A DNA stretch of 11,448 bases from an uncultured Oxalobacteraceae bacterium (GTDB lineage Bacteria > Pseudomonadota > Gammaproteobacteria > Burkholderiales > Burkholderiaceae_D). Positions within the stretch are counted from its first letter, which is position 1; the number at the start of each line of letters is the position of its first letter. The notes beneath the pieces are model-generated. The model was not told the origin of the DNA, did no database searches, and was given only the letters and a program-made list of their open reading frames with translations. Both the position numbers and the translations under genes were made by a program. Below are positions 1 through 7,353 of the stretch, in pieces. The stretch is taken from positions 1-11,448 of the forward strand of contig CALKVB010000638.1 in NCBI GenBank assembly GCA_937996605.1. Direction: 5' to 3'.

Positions 1-608
1 TACACGTGGTCAATCCCACTGTTCCAGCAAAGGAAGGTCGATTCCGACAAATCTACAGCTCCATTCAGGTGCTGAAACAACCGGTGAAGTTTAGGGGTAT
101 TGTCGTTGAAATCACCCGCCACAATCACAAGACCACCTCGCACCTTGCTCAAATGACGCACCAATCCTTGTGCTTCCTCCCATCTCATTTGAGGCCGTTC
201 CCAATCAAAATGAACATTGTAAAACACACCCAAATCGCACCGGGTCACACCCGTCGCACTCCAGGAATGGCCAAAGAAATGAGTTGCATGAGTGGGCTTG
301 CGACACAAGGCCTTGCGAATCATGGTCACATTGCCACTGCAAGCCCCCGCAGCGTCCACCGCTCGATGCCGAAACAAGGGCGAGACCCAATAATCCGGAA
401 AGCTCTTCACCAACCTCTGATGGGTCTCAGGCACCACCTCTTGCAAAAACATGACATCACAATTCAAATGATTCAACCAATACATGATTCGATTCCAACG
501 ACGATCTTCCTGCAAAGAATCTGCTGAAATGGTAGGATAGTCCCGTTGAAGATTGGAAAAGTCGACGTAGATATTCGCCAAAATGTTCCAGGTCAGCACC
601 TTGAGCAT
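1..608 (-). CDS. Endonuclease/exonuclease/phosphatase (EEP) family enzyme, partial at its C-terminus
   Basis: The frame opens with ATG at 608-606 and runs open through the left edge, giving 202 residues without a stop. The metal-dependent EEP phosphoesterase motifs appear in order: WNILA with metal-site Asn8, FLQEV with catalytic Glu57, NVHFD with Asn131 and His133 (the place of the usual NTHL motif), GDFN with Asp166 and Asn168, and IDHV at 199-202. The final SDH motif must lie outside the window. The opening (LTWNILA, then LQEV about 50 residues later) resembles the CCR4/nocturnin/Angel branch of RNA-processing phosphoesterases, but phospholipase-type or DNA-repair members cannot be excluded. 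No signal peptide or membrane segment is seen. The start lies 39 bp after the stop of the preceding same-strand membrane gene, with an A-rich stretch just before the ATG. The family is secure; the substrate is not. Confidence 0.88.
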   Translation of the reverse strand, partial: MLKVLTWNILANIYVDFSNLQRDYPTISADSLQEDRRWNRIMYWLNHLNCDVMFLQEVVPETHQRLVKSFPDYWVSPLFRHRAVDAAGACSGNVTMIRKALCRKPTHATHFFGHSWSATGVTRCDLGVFYNVHFDWERPQMRWEEAQGLVRHLSKVRGGLVIVAGDFNDNTPKLHRLFQHLNGAVDLSESTFLCWNSGIDHV

Positions 609-647
609 TGGCCTTTTGTTTTCATCCTCATGACACGGTTTTTGTGT

Positions 648-1007
648 TCAAGCCCATGAGGTCAATGTCAGAGCGTTCCGGGCCAATTCTTCCTGCACCA
701 CAAAGAATAATACGGAGAAGATCATGCCACTGATGCTAAGCTGAATCCAATACAGAAAGCTGGACCAAAAGCATGACACTGCCAATAAAAAGAGGATGTT
801 GGCGATGAGTTGAATGAAAAACAAGAGGGCTGCCCACCCACGTTTTTCTTCGGGCACCACGTCCCCAAACGCTTTGAATGCATTGTCAATGGCTCCACCG
901 AGGATGAGTGCCGCCAACGCCGAAAGCATGCAATTCAGTGCGAATCGTTTGGGATCATGTTGTTCCGCATGGACAAAGCCTGGCATTTTCCGTTCGACGA
1001 ATGACAT
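648..1007 (-). CDS. Small three-helix membrane protein
   Basis: This 119-residue protein starts at an ATG (1007-1005) preceded by an A-rich leader. It has a short charged N-terminus (about residues 1-20) and three hydrophobic segments near residues 22-40, 58-78 and 83-104. Between the first two lies a charged loop (about 41-57) containing VVPEEKR. The C-terminal tail is short and begins with QEEL. Small proteins of this shape, with a last helix running into an FF-x-VQ-like stretch, occur in several large algal and amoebal viruses, but I cannot assign a named family from sequence alone. It may sit in the viral internal membrane or a host membrane; this is inferred only from hydrophobicity. The EEP gene follows after 39 bp on the same strand. 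Repeated CAAAA-type elements lie upstream of its start (see 1031-1098). Confidence 0.75.
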   Translation of the reverse strand: MSFVERKMPGFVHAEQHDPKRFALNCMLSALAALILGGAIDNAFKAFGDVVPEEKRGWAALLFFIQLIANILFLLAVSCFWSSFLYWIQLSISGMIFSVLFFVVQEELARNALTLTSWA

Positions 1008-1131
1008 TGTTTATTCTTTTGCTTTGTGAACAAAACATGCGATTCGAGAGTGGTTCGCTGTCACTTTGCAAAATAGCGTTTTCGACCAAAACAGCGTTGA
1101 TCTTGAATGCAAAGACGATAGTGTCTGATCA
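1008..1131. promoter_or_regulatory. Intergenic upstream region of the small membrane gene
   Basis: These 124 bp separate the minus-strand membrane gene (start 1007) from the stop of the upstream minus-strand gene (1132). I see no convincing coding frame. It contains an imperfect direct repeat, CAAAATAGCGTT at 1069-1080 and CAAAACAGCGTT at 1087-1098, with a related CAAAACATGCGA at 1031-1042. On the transcribed strand these read as AACGCTRTTTTG-type boxes. The position suits a promoter or operator, but no known viral promoter consensus is matched, so the role is a guess. Confidence 0.35.
1069..1098. repeat. Imperfect 12-bp direct repeat, 18-bp spacing
   Basis: CAAAATAGCGTT (1069-1080) and CAAAACAGCGTT (1087-1098) differ at one base and start 18 bp apart. 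They lie 62-91 bp upstream of the minus-strand ATG at 1007. A third, looser copy sits at 1031-1042. The repeat is visible directly; a regulatory function is only suggested by its place. Confidence 0.45.
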
Positions 1132-2214
1132 TCACTCGAGCTTCATCATGTCGTCGGTCGCCATTCGATTGATGATTCCAATCCGCTCGACACAAGTAAA
1201 CTCATTTTCTGGAGTACATGCCGAAAGCACCACGGACGCTGAACTAAACGCGTATTGGATAATGATGTCCTTGACTTTCGGGATCGGCACAACAGATTCG
1301 TTGACTTGTGCAGCGAGAAAGTCGCGAAGAAGATACGCCAACTTGGAGAAGGACCAGCAGTGCGACATTTTACCTGGATTTTTCTCTCTTTCGTTGATTC
1401 GGAGCACAAAATCCCGCGAAGCCCGGATACCCAAATGTCTTCCAAACCACTTTCGCATCGACCTAGCCACTTTTTCCGTACAAAACCCAGCGAATATAAT
1501 ATCAGGCACACATTGCGCCATATCTCCAACGTGCATGTCAGCGAATTCCTCGGGAGTGTCAATATACATGCGATCCGAAAAAAGATATGAAAACTTGTTC
1601 GAGCGATTCCACCATCGCGTCGTATGATGTCGCAAGAAACGCGCAATTCCAGAAGGTGTAGCGCGCAAATATCCAAACCGAAGCAGAACAGTGTTGGCTA
1701 TATCAATGTCAGATTCATTGGTGCTGCAATGTATCGGTACTTGCGCCACGTACAAAAACTTTCGTTCTTCATAAATCCCCGTGAGCTTCAAATCGAAGCG
1801 CTCGTCAGACGAAATCGAAGGCTCGTGTAACGGGGGGGACAAAGTTTGCTTCCAAGCAATAAGAAGAGCGCGATACATGATCTTACGATCCACTTTCGCG
1901 TATTCATCCCACAGCAGACCGTATTTCGTCATTTCAAACGAGTCCATCAAGTTTGGATACGCAAAAGATGCAAACAAAGGGGCGAAGTCAGCACCTTCGT
2001 CACTGAGATGCAGTTTGTTCGACTTGTATCGCTCTGCCAGGAAGTTTTCCACGTCACCATGTAACTTTAGAATCTTCCATAATCGGTCGTGAGCCTCACG
2101 GATACGTCCACGATTCTCCAGATCCAGCTTCGTTTCCACATGGGATGCAGAGCCAGTTGGCGTCTCGTCAACATCCATAAGCGCTTCATGAGTGTTGACT
2201 CGCTCCTTTTTCAT
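1132..2214 (-). CDS. Unrecognised 360-residue protein overlapping the caspase-fold gene
   Basis: The frame starts with ATG at 2214-2212, and that ATG shares four bases (ATGA) with the stop of the upstream gene ending at 2211. A second in-frame ATG at 2178 (residue 13, MDVDETPTG) is an alternative start. I recognise no family. The N-terminal ~25 residues are polar and probably disordered. A mixed charged region follows with helical-looking segments (about 34-66 and 98-126), then a stretch rich in aromatic and basic residues (FLRHHTTRWWNRSNKF near 198-213). There are no membrane segments, no zinc-type cysteine clusters and no signal peptide. The sequence SVVLSAC near the C-terminus looks superficially like a CHAT cysteine motif but has no matching His-Gly upstream. 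The tight overlap suggests co-expression with the caspase-like gene, perhaps as a partner or regulator; that is inference from position only. Confidence refers to it being a real gene. Confidence 0.8.
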   Translation of the reverse strand: MKKERVNTHEALMDVDETPTGSASHVETKLDLENRGRIREAHDRLWKILKLHGDVENFLAERYKSNKLHLSDEGADFAPLFASFAYPNLMDSFEMTKYGLLWDEYAKVDRKIMYRALLIAWKQTLSPPLHEPSISSDERFDLKLTGIYEERKFLYVAQVPIHCSTNESDIDIANTVLLRFGYLRATPSGIARFLRHHTTRWWNRSNKFSYLFSDRMYIDTPEEFADMHVGDMAQCVPDIIFAGFCTEKVARSMRKWFGRHLGIRASRDFVLRINEREKNPGKMSHCWSFSKLAYLLRDFLAAQVNESVVPIPKVKDIIIQYAFSSASVVLSACTPENEFTCVERIGIINRMATDDMMKLE

Positions 2215-3176
2215 CTCTTCCTCTTCCTTTTTTTGGCCTGTTCAGTAGCGACAGAATTCATTGCGGCTTGGAGAAATACTTGTCGATCCTCGGTAAGCGT
2301 CACAACACCAGCATAGGGAAAATAAAAAGCAAAAAACGGTCGTCCGATAATAGAATCGGGATACCAAATCGGATGGGGAGTATCCCAATATTTGAGCGTA
2401 TTGATTAATGCTCCAATGCGTTCTTGCAATGTAGAGCAAGTAACGCCGCTGCGATCGCGAAGTTGCAGTGTTTCCAAACCCGCGAGAGCGAATGCACGAA
2501 GAAATGAGGAGCAAACCTTGGTTCTCCCGGGAAGAGTGTGAGAGTTTTTCCCACTCGGTGCCGAGCAAAGCGCGGATATGTCCACTTGTAGCCTTTTGAG
2601 CAAAGCCGCGCGTCTCAAACCACCAGCCAGAGTTCCGATGTGGCAGGCGTTTAAAATACAAAGTGTAACTCCGGGAAACAGGGCTACTCGGCTAGTGATT
2701 TCCGAATGCTTCAACTTTCCTCCGAATCGAATTTCGATGTTGTTCCCGTGTGTGGAAACACAAAAGACAACAGTATCGTCAGCGCGTCCACCTCGCAAAA
2801 ACTTTACAAACTTGGAAATAAAAGAATCGGGAGTAGACTCTATATCCCAGTCGATACGCGGCGGTATAGGAACCACGAAATCCGAAGTGTGTAAATCAGC
2901 GGTTTGAATTGGAAGTCGTTCCAAACGCTGTAGAACGGACTGGTTCCCTGCACGACCACTCACCGTAGACTCAACCAAACAATAAACGTCCCTCACGCCA
3001 CACAAAGACAGAAATTCGTGAACTGCACAAATTCCTACAAAGTCTTTTTGCTCGCACGAAGATGCTAGAAATGCACGGATTCTACGGTTTGGAGCGGCTG
3101 AAGCCATTTTCGTATGGTTTATCCACACGCGAGGAAACTCAATTACGATCTCCTTAAAACCGGCTTGTTTTACCAT
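2211..3176 (-). CDS. Caspase-fold (clan CD, CHAT/C14-like) cysteine peptidase candidate
   Basis: Counted from the first ATG (3176) the protein has 321 residues. The frame is open back to a TTG at 3209, and an ATG at 3107 (residue 24, MASAAP) lies just before the first predicted strand, so the true start is 3176 or 3107. The order of elements fits a caspase-type fold: a strand IRAFLAS (about 33-39), an alpha/beta unit ending RDVYCLVES (62-70), a strand TVVFCVSTHG with candidate catalytic His143-Gly144, and a strand VTLCILNACHIG with candidate nucleophile Cys178, 35 residues later. Then come VDISALCSAP, SSFLRAFALAG and a last strand PFFAFYF (280-286). The LNAC context with following Gly residues and the RAF helix most resemble CHAT peptidases; legumain-like C13 and metacaspase C14 are alternatives. 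The protein ends in KKRKRKR, a likely nuclear localisation signal. No other domain is visible. The downstream gene overlaps it by 4 bp. Activity is unproven. Confidence 0.72.
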   Translation of the reverse strand: MVKQAGFKEIVIEFPRVWINHTKMASAAPNRRIRAFLASSCEQKDFVGICAVHEFLSLCGVRDVYCLVESTVSGRAGNQSVLQRLERLPIQTADLHTSDFVVPIPPRIDWDIESTPDSFISKFVKFLRGGRADDTVVFCVSTHGNNIEIRFGGKLKHSEITSRVALFPGVTLCILNACHIGTLAGGLRRAALLKRLQVDISALCSAPSGKNSHTLPGRTKVCSSFLRAFALAGLETLQLRDRSGVTCSTLQERIGALINTLKYWDTPHPIWYPDSIIGRPFFAFYFPYAGVVTLTEDRQVFLQAAMNSVATEQAKKRKRKR

Positions 3177-3494
3177 CTTTGCAAAACGTGCAACCTTAAG
3201 CGTTGGCAACGAAGTCCAGATTTAGCAATCACAATCACTGTCCACTTCGCCCCATCGGCCCGTTTTGAATCTCCGCATGCCTAGTGTGTTGCTTCCATGC
3301 CTTTGCCTTCTTCGTCTTCATTCCTTCGTGTTTCCTCTGTGGATCTCCTGTACGATCAGTGTTACCTTTTAGCTCGTATGTTCACCAATACATCTTCCTA
3401 TTATTGTTCCGCTTTATAGATATGAAAATTCGACCAAAGACGATCGTCTTGGCCATGAACATTCCAAATCAAATCTTCAAAACGCTCCGACCAA
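3177..3494. promoter_or_regulatory. Gene-free divergent upstream region of the caspase-like and MYND genes
   Basis: These 318 bp form the longest gap in the window and lie between two divergent starts (3176 minus, 3495 plus). The only frames are short. One plus-strand frame from 3284 begins with GTG and overlaps the MYND start, and I do not believe it. Visible features are a pyrimidine-rich plus-strand tract at about 3290-3345, a TATA-like TTTATAGATATG at 3413-3424, and a 14-bp perfect palindrome at 3437-3450. The MYND frame has an in-frame stop at 3456-3458, which confirms that its ATG is at 3495. Promoters for both genes must lie here, but no consensus is recognised. Confidence 0.4.
3437..3450. 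promoter_or_regulatory. 14-bp perfect palindrome AAGACGATCGTCTT
   Basis: The sequence equals its own reverse complement and has no loop, so it is a candidate dimeric protein-binding site rather than a hairpin terminator. It ends 44 bp before the ATG of the MYND gene. Function is inferred only from symmetry and position. Confidence 0.3.
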
Positions 3495-4166
3495 ATGACT
3501 CAAATTGGCATTCGTGAACACGAAGCGGAATTCTTTCGCTCTCTTCATGACCGATGGAAGAAATCAGGCTTGCAACGTGGGGAAGCCATGGTCTGCAACC
3601 GCAAGCTCTCCACCGATCAGTTGGTTAGTAACACACGCGCGACGATCGACTCATTCCGATCAATCCGCAAGCCTCAGATAGCATCTGTGATCCTCAACAC
3701 GTATGGATTCACTCTACGAAACATTCCGTTCAACACCGTTTACGTCGCCATTCACCAGGACAACTCGCTGGCATTCCGACAGTGGTTCAAGTCTGGTGGT
3801 AGCAAAGAATTGCGGCTTTATCCATGGCTCTCCCACATCATCATTGTGACGGATGAAATGCACGTGCAGTTCAAGTTGGAAAAACTACGAAGGACGTGTC
3901 ATGGTTGTCATACCATCGAACTGGATCCAAGTTTATTCTTTACGAATTTTCCAGAGGCTGAACAAGATGCCGGCAAAAAGTGTGTCAAACTTTCTGATTG
4001 CTCGGGTTGCCGTCGAGTTGGCTATTGTAGCCCCGAGTGCCAACAAAAAGACTGGCCGACGCATCGGGAGACGTGCCAGAAGGCCGAAGTGGTGGCCGAC
4101 GAAGCCATCACCAAGCCCCTGTTACTCGTCGCCTTTTTGGAGCCCATCAATGTGCATGTGAAATGA
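3495..4166 (+). CDS. MYND-type zinc-finger protein
   Basis: The 223-residue protein starts at ATG 3495, and an in-frame stop lies 39 bp upstream. The C-terminal part holds a complete MYND signature: Cys135-x2-Cys138, Cys169-x2-Cys172, Cys178-x3-Cys182, then His190 and Cys194, with the usual YCSxECQxxDWxxH core. The gap between the first and second cysteine pairs (30 residues) is longer than in most MYND fingers and includes one extra Cys163. Residues 1-130 are unrecognised: a charged helical start (residues 8-25), a hydrophobic-aromatic middle, and no SET-domain motif that I can see. MYND fingers bind two zinc ions and normally mediate protein-protein contacts, often with proline-rich partners. 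Such fingers recur in giant-virus genomes, mostly in proteins of unknown role. Its last 20 bp overlap the convergent membrane gene. Confidence 0.9.
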   Translation: MTQIGIREHEAEFFRSLHDRWKKSGLQRGEAMVCNRKLSTDQLVSNTRATIDSFRSIRKPQIASVILNTYGFTLRNIPFNTVYVAIHQDNSLAFRQWFKSGGSKELRLYPWLSHIIIVTDEMHVQFKLEKLRRTCHGCHTIELDPSLFFTNFPEAEQDAGKKCVKLSDCSGCRRVGYCSPECQQKDWPTHRETCQKAEVVADEAITKPLLLVAFLEPINVHVK

Positions 4167-4713
4167 TACGTTCCATCCATTCCGCAGTCCAATACAATAA
4201 CTTCATACACGCTCTTGGCCAAAAGGCTTCTTGCACATAATCACCAACGGAATGCATGTGACGGTACTCGACGCACACCAAAAACCAACAGGCTGCGGTA
4301 ATCGTCGCAGCGACTCGTGGATACTCGGGCCAGGGCAGCACACACCATGTAAAGGCGGTAAATACCATCATATACAACAGTAGTTCACTATCTTTGCGTG
4401 CGCGACATAACGCCCACAGCACACCACAGAGGAACATCGCCCATCTCATATAGGTCAATGTGTCAGGTCCAATTCCCAGACAAAATCCCGTGATCCCCAA
4501 CACAAGCAGGCGAAGAAGTTCTTGACGCTCCGAAACGAAACCCACCAAAAGGACCATGCCCACCACTCCCACAGACACAGTTTGAACCGATCGTTCCAGC
4601 GGGACCAGAGAACCTAGCAAAGCCGCCAGGTTATACAACAATCGTGTCATGTAGACAGTATTGGCAAACAAACGCTTTCTGGCCTCCATCTCGGTTCCAA
4701 CCATGACGTTCAT
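4147..4713 (-). CDS. Polytopic membrane protein
   Basis: The protein has 188 residues from ATG 4713 (a second ATG lies three codons downstream). It has about six hydrophobic segments, near residues 25-38, 45-61, 68-84, 91-106, 110-126 and 134-149. Short basic loops separate them (for example RARK around residues 107-110) and an aromatic C-terminal tail of about 35 residues follows. No transporter or enzyme motif is recognised. It is the third minus-strand gene in a row after the two large repeat proteins, beginning 35 bp after the stop of the nearer one, so the three may be expressed together as membrane or envelope components. Its 3' end overlaps the convergent MYND gene by 20 bp, so the two transcripts would be complementary at their ends. 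Confidence 0.72.
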   Translation of the reverse strand: MNVMVGTEMEARKRLFANTVYMTRLLYNLAALLGSLVPLERSVQTVSVGVVGMVLLVGFVSERQELLRLLVLGITGFCLGIGPDTLTYMRWAMFLCGVLWALCRARKDSELLLYMMVFTAFTWCVLPWPEYPRVAATITAACWFLVCVEYRHMHSVGDYVQEAFWPRACMKLLYWTAEWMERIISHAH

Positions 4714-4748
4714 ACTTGGTTGCTATGGATTCGTCACCATGGTTTCAT

Positions 4749-7343
4749 TCATTCCAAATTGGCCAGAAACTGGATTCCCCAATCCGTACTCGATTTGGAG
4801 ATGAACGAATAGGTACCTGGAAAGGTCAACGATTTGCGAGTGTCGCCATCTACGGTTTGACCGTCGCTGCCCTGGATTTGTATCTTGGGATACAGGGGAA
4901 TCAAGGCTCGCACACCCAACCAACGACCATTGACATTCAACTGGGAAGCATGACTGGCGAACACAAGCCATACTCCAGACTCGGGAGAACTTACATGGGT
5001 TACCACATTGCGAACGGCTTGTTGCGGCGTATTGTTCACATGGATACTGAGCAAAGATGGAGTAGAACCAGAGACATCATACACCGCTAATCCATCGCGA
5101 GTTTTGCTGCTAGCCTGCGTAAATGTTCCTCCAAACGCCACCAGCTTACCATCCGAAAGAAGATTAGTGACGCTCGAAGCTGTAGCGATGGGTGTAAAGC
5201 CACTGTCCACCACACCGTTTGCCTTGCTGCATCGACCCACGGAACTTGCCCCCACAAAGTAAACAAAACTACCATTTTCCACCACTTGGGTCAACGTTTG
5301 TGCAGTAGACATGGCAAAGGTTGCATCCACTGTTCCCTCGACACTACTCAGAGGCACTCTAGCCAATCCCGTCACATTGGTACTGCCATTCACTTGAGTA
5401 AATGAACCTCCCACGTACACATGGCTGGAATCCGTCGCCAAGCATCGTACCGTATTGTTGCAATTCATATTCCAGTTTGCATCGGTGACCGTATCTGCTG
5501 TCAATACACTTAACGCTACGTTGTTGCGGACCAGGTTCGTCTTGTCCACGGTTCTGCCAGTAAACGCCCCTGCCACGAAGATTTCGTCGGTGCCCGCAGT
5601 CACAATCTGATGGACTTGACCGTTGTAGGGGTCCAACGCCCAACCCGCGAGAGCTAACGCACCCGTGGTCAAATTCACCCGCGCAAAGTAATTGGTAGGC
5701 GAGGTAAACACACCCCCCAAGTAGGCATAATTGTTATCCACAGCTAACGCCGTCACTTCCGCATTTGGACTAGGATTCCATGCCGTAGCCAAACCGTCAC
5801 TAGCATTCAAGGCGGCGGCTCTATCCCGCGATTGTCCTCCGACAGTCGTAAACAATCCACCCGCGTACACCGTCGATCGGTCTGGACTCAACGCAATCTT
5901 GCTAACCTGACCATTGGCATTCGGATTCCAACTCAAGAGTGAAGGCGTTCCTGCAGCAATAGCTACCGCGGCCAATCGATTACGCGTGGAACCTAGCACA
6001 CTGGTAAATTCTCCACCCATATACAAAATACCATTGGTCGTGTCTAACGCCAGAGAACGAACTGTGCCATTGCAACTCAATGTCCAGGTTGCATCTAGGA
6101 CCGGGCTGCTCGTGTTGGCTGCGGTGTACCTCATAATAAAATTATCGGGAGCGAAGCTGTCGACCGTAGTGAAGCTTCCGGCCACATACAGAATATTGTT
6201 GGTGGGATCAGCCACCAAGTCATACACTAATCGAGTCTCGGACGTAATGTCAAAACCTTCATAGGCAAGTCCCGGATACGAGGTTGCCAGACCCGTTATG
6301 GTATCAATCTGAACCAGATACCTCCTTTGACTGAACGGACTTGGAATGACCAGTCGCATGATACCTCCAACCCACACAAAGGATCCAAGGGACGCACTCG
6401 CGTAGATACGACAGCGAGTCGCGCTGCCGTTGAAGAATGCTAGCCGTTGGCTTCGTCCTGGAAGAAACGATTCTTGCCCTGTGGTCGAATAGACATGTAA
6501 ATAAGCCTGCAGCAGCACATCTGGATTGTCACTAGACGAGGTCGCGTAGATCGTTGCGGGTGTGACCAACACAGTGGAAAAATCATAACTGCTGGTTGAG
6601 AGTGTCCATGTAAGATCGGGGATTCCGTTTTTCAGTTTTTCCAAAAAACTGTTCACCAGACGTGCATCGACGCTGGTAAAGGTGCCACCCAGGAACAGTT
6701 TAGAGCCATTTAGCAGCAAAGTTCTGACGTCGGACCCTTCCACCCTGGTGCTCCAGGTCGAGTCGACCGTGGTCGTGTTTGGTAACAATCGGCACAAATG
6801 ATTGACGGGATATCCATTCACCGCGGTAAACGAACCCCCCAAGTACAGGCGACCCGAAGAATCCATCGCCATCGTATAAATGATCGCAGAACCGCCTGTT
6901 ACAGTCACATTGTAGTTGGTATCCACCAATCCTGTAGACTTGGCAAATCGATACACTTGAGAATTGGTGGCACAAAGATAAACGAAGGTCGAATCAGATA
7001 CACAGGGAACGTTGGGTATGTTGGTCGTGTGAGCGTAAAAATACCGGGGATAGATGTCTTTCAATCGCAGCGAACGCCACCGACCGTCCACGGCAGGTAA
7101 TGTGATTAATGTTTCCTCTTTGGCATTGGTCACCACATACATACCTTCTTCCGTCAACGTGGTACTCGAATCTACAGAAAAAGAACGTGGTTCATCTTTC
7201 ACTGATGAACCAGGTGGGCCTGGTATACTCTGTCCATCTTTTCCAGGCTTTTGCTTTTCTACAAGAACCAGTGAACCGATGACAATACTGGCTATGGTTA
7301 GTAACAGGAACACTACGATGAGAACCACAAATGCTACCGACAT
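4749..7343 (-). CDS. Membrane-anchored DUF5122-like beta-propeller repeat protein A
   Basis: I choose the ATG at 7343, 10 bp after the previous stop. The frame is open back to a TTG at 7424, but that would bury the membrane anchor and overlap the upstream gene. The 864-residue product has a single N-terminal membrane segment (about 3-28), a short collagen-like stretch with GKDGQS and GPPG (34-45), then repeats to the end. The repeat core is V/L-Y-x-G-G-x-F-T-x-V, seen at 169, 219, 388, 443, 495, 543, 591, 645 and 738, with degenerate copies near 326 and 698. A following LARV/D-A-T-W-like strand appears between copies, typical of DUF5122 (delta-60-type) beta-propeller repeats. Many Asn-x-Ser/Thr sites suggest a glycosylated exterior domain. 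The topology is N-inside, C-outside. A surface or attachment role is inferred. It is paralogous to the upstream gene. Confidence 0.9.
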   Translation of the reverse strand: MSVAFVVLIVVFLLLTIASIVIGSLVLVEKQKPGKDGQSIPGPPGSSVKDEPRSFSVDSSTTLTEEGMYVVTNAKEETLITLPAVDGRWRSLRLKDIYPRYFYAHTTNIPNVPCVSDSTFVYLCATNSQVYRFAKSTGLVDTNYNVTVTGGSAIIYTMAMDSSGRLYLGGSFTAVNGYPVNHLCRLLPNTTTVDSTWSTRVEGSDVRTLLLNGSKLFLGGTFTSVDARLVNSFLEKLKNGIPDLTWTLSTSSYDFSTVLVTPATIYATSSSDNPDVLLQAYLHVYSTTGQESFLPGRSQRLAFFNGSATRCRIYASASLGSFVWVGGIMRLVIPSPFSQRRYLVQIDTITGLATSYPGLAYEGFDITSETRLVYDLVADPTNNILYVAGSFTTVDSFAPDNFIMRYTAANTSSPVLDATWTLSCNGTVRSLALDTTNGILYMGGEFTSVLGSTRNRLAAVAIAAGTPSLLSWNPNANGQVSKIALSPDRSTVYAGGLFTTVGGQSRDRAAALNASDGLATAWNPSPNAEVTALAVDNNYAYLGGVFTSPTNYFARVNLTTGALALAGWALDPYNGQVHQIVTAGTDEIFVAGAFTGRTVDKTNLVRNNVALSVLTADTVTDANWNMNCNNTVRCLATDSSHVYVGGSFTQVNGSTNVTGLARVPLSSVEGTVDATFAMSTAQTLTQVVENGSFVYFVGASSVGRCSKANGVVDSGFTPIATASSVTNLLSDGKLVAFGGTFTQASSKTRDGLAVYDVSGSTPSLLSIHVNNTPQQAVRNVVTHVSSPESGVWLVFASHASQLNVNGRWLGVRALIPLYPKIQIQGSDGQTVDGDTRKSLTFPGTYSFISKSSTDWGIQFLANLE

Positions 7344-7353
7344 AGTATGTTTA

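Noticed and set aside
1132..1250. SVVLSAC near the C-terminus of the orphan gene as a second CHAT-type active site
   Set aside because: No His-Gly motif lies at a suitable distance upstream and the sequence following the cysteine lacks the usual glycines, so I treat it as chance resemblance.
908..1627. A 239-codon plus-strand frame opposite the orphan gene
   Set aside because: Its translation is rich in Ser, Arg and Cys without domain-like order, it overlaps both minus-strand genes and their gap, and the minus-strand reading is longer and better spaced.
3238..3321. A 27-residue Lys-rich minus-strand mini-frame upstream of the caspase-like gene (ATG at 3321)
   Set aside because: It is the complement of the pyrimidine-rich tract, very short, and has no support beyond an ATG and a stop.
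3284..3517. A 77-codon plus-strand frame with a hydrophobic beginning in the gene-free stretch
   Set aside because: It begins with GTG, overlaps the MYND start in another frame, and its hydrophobicity comes from a pyrimidine-rich tract.
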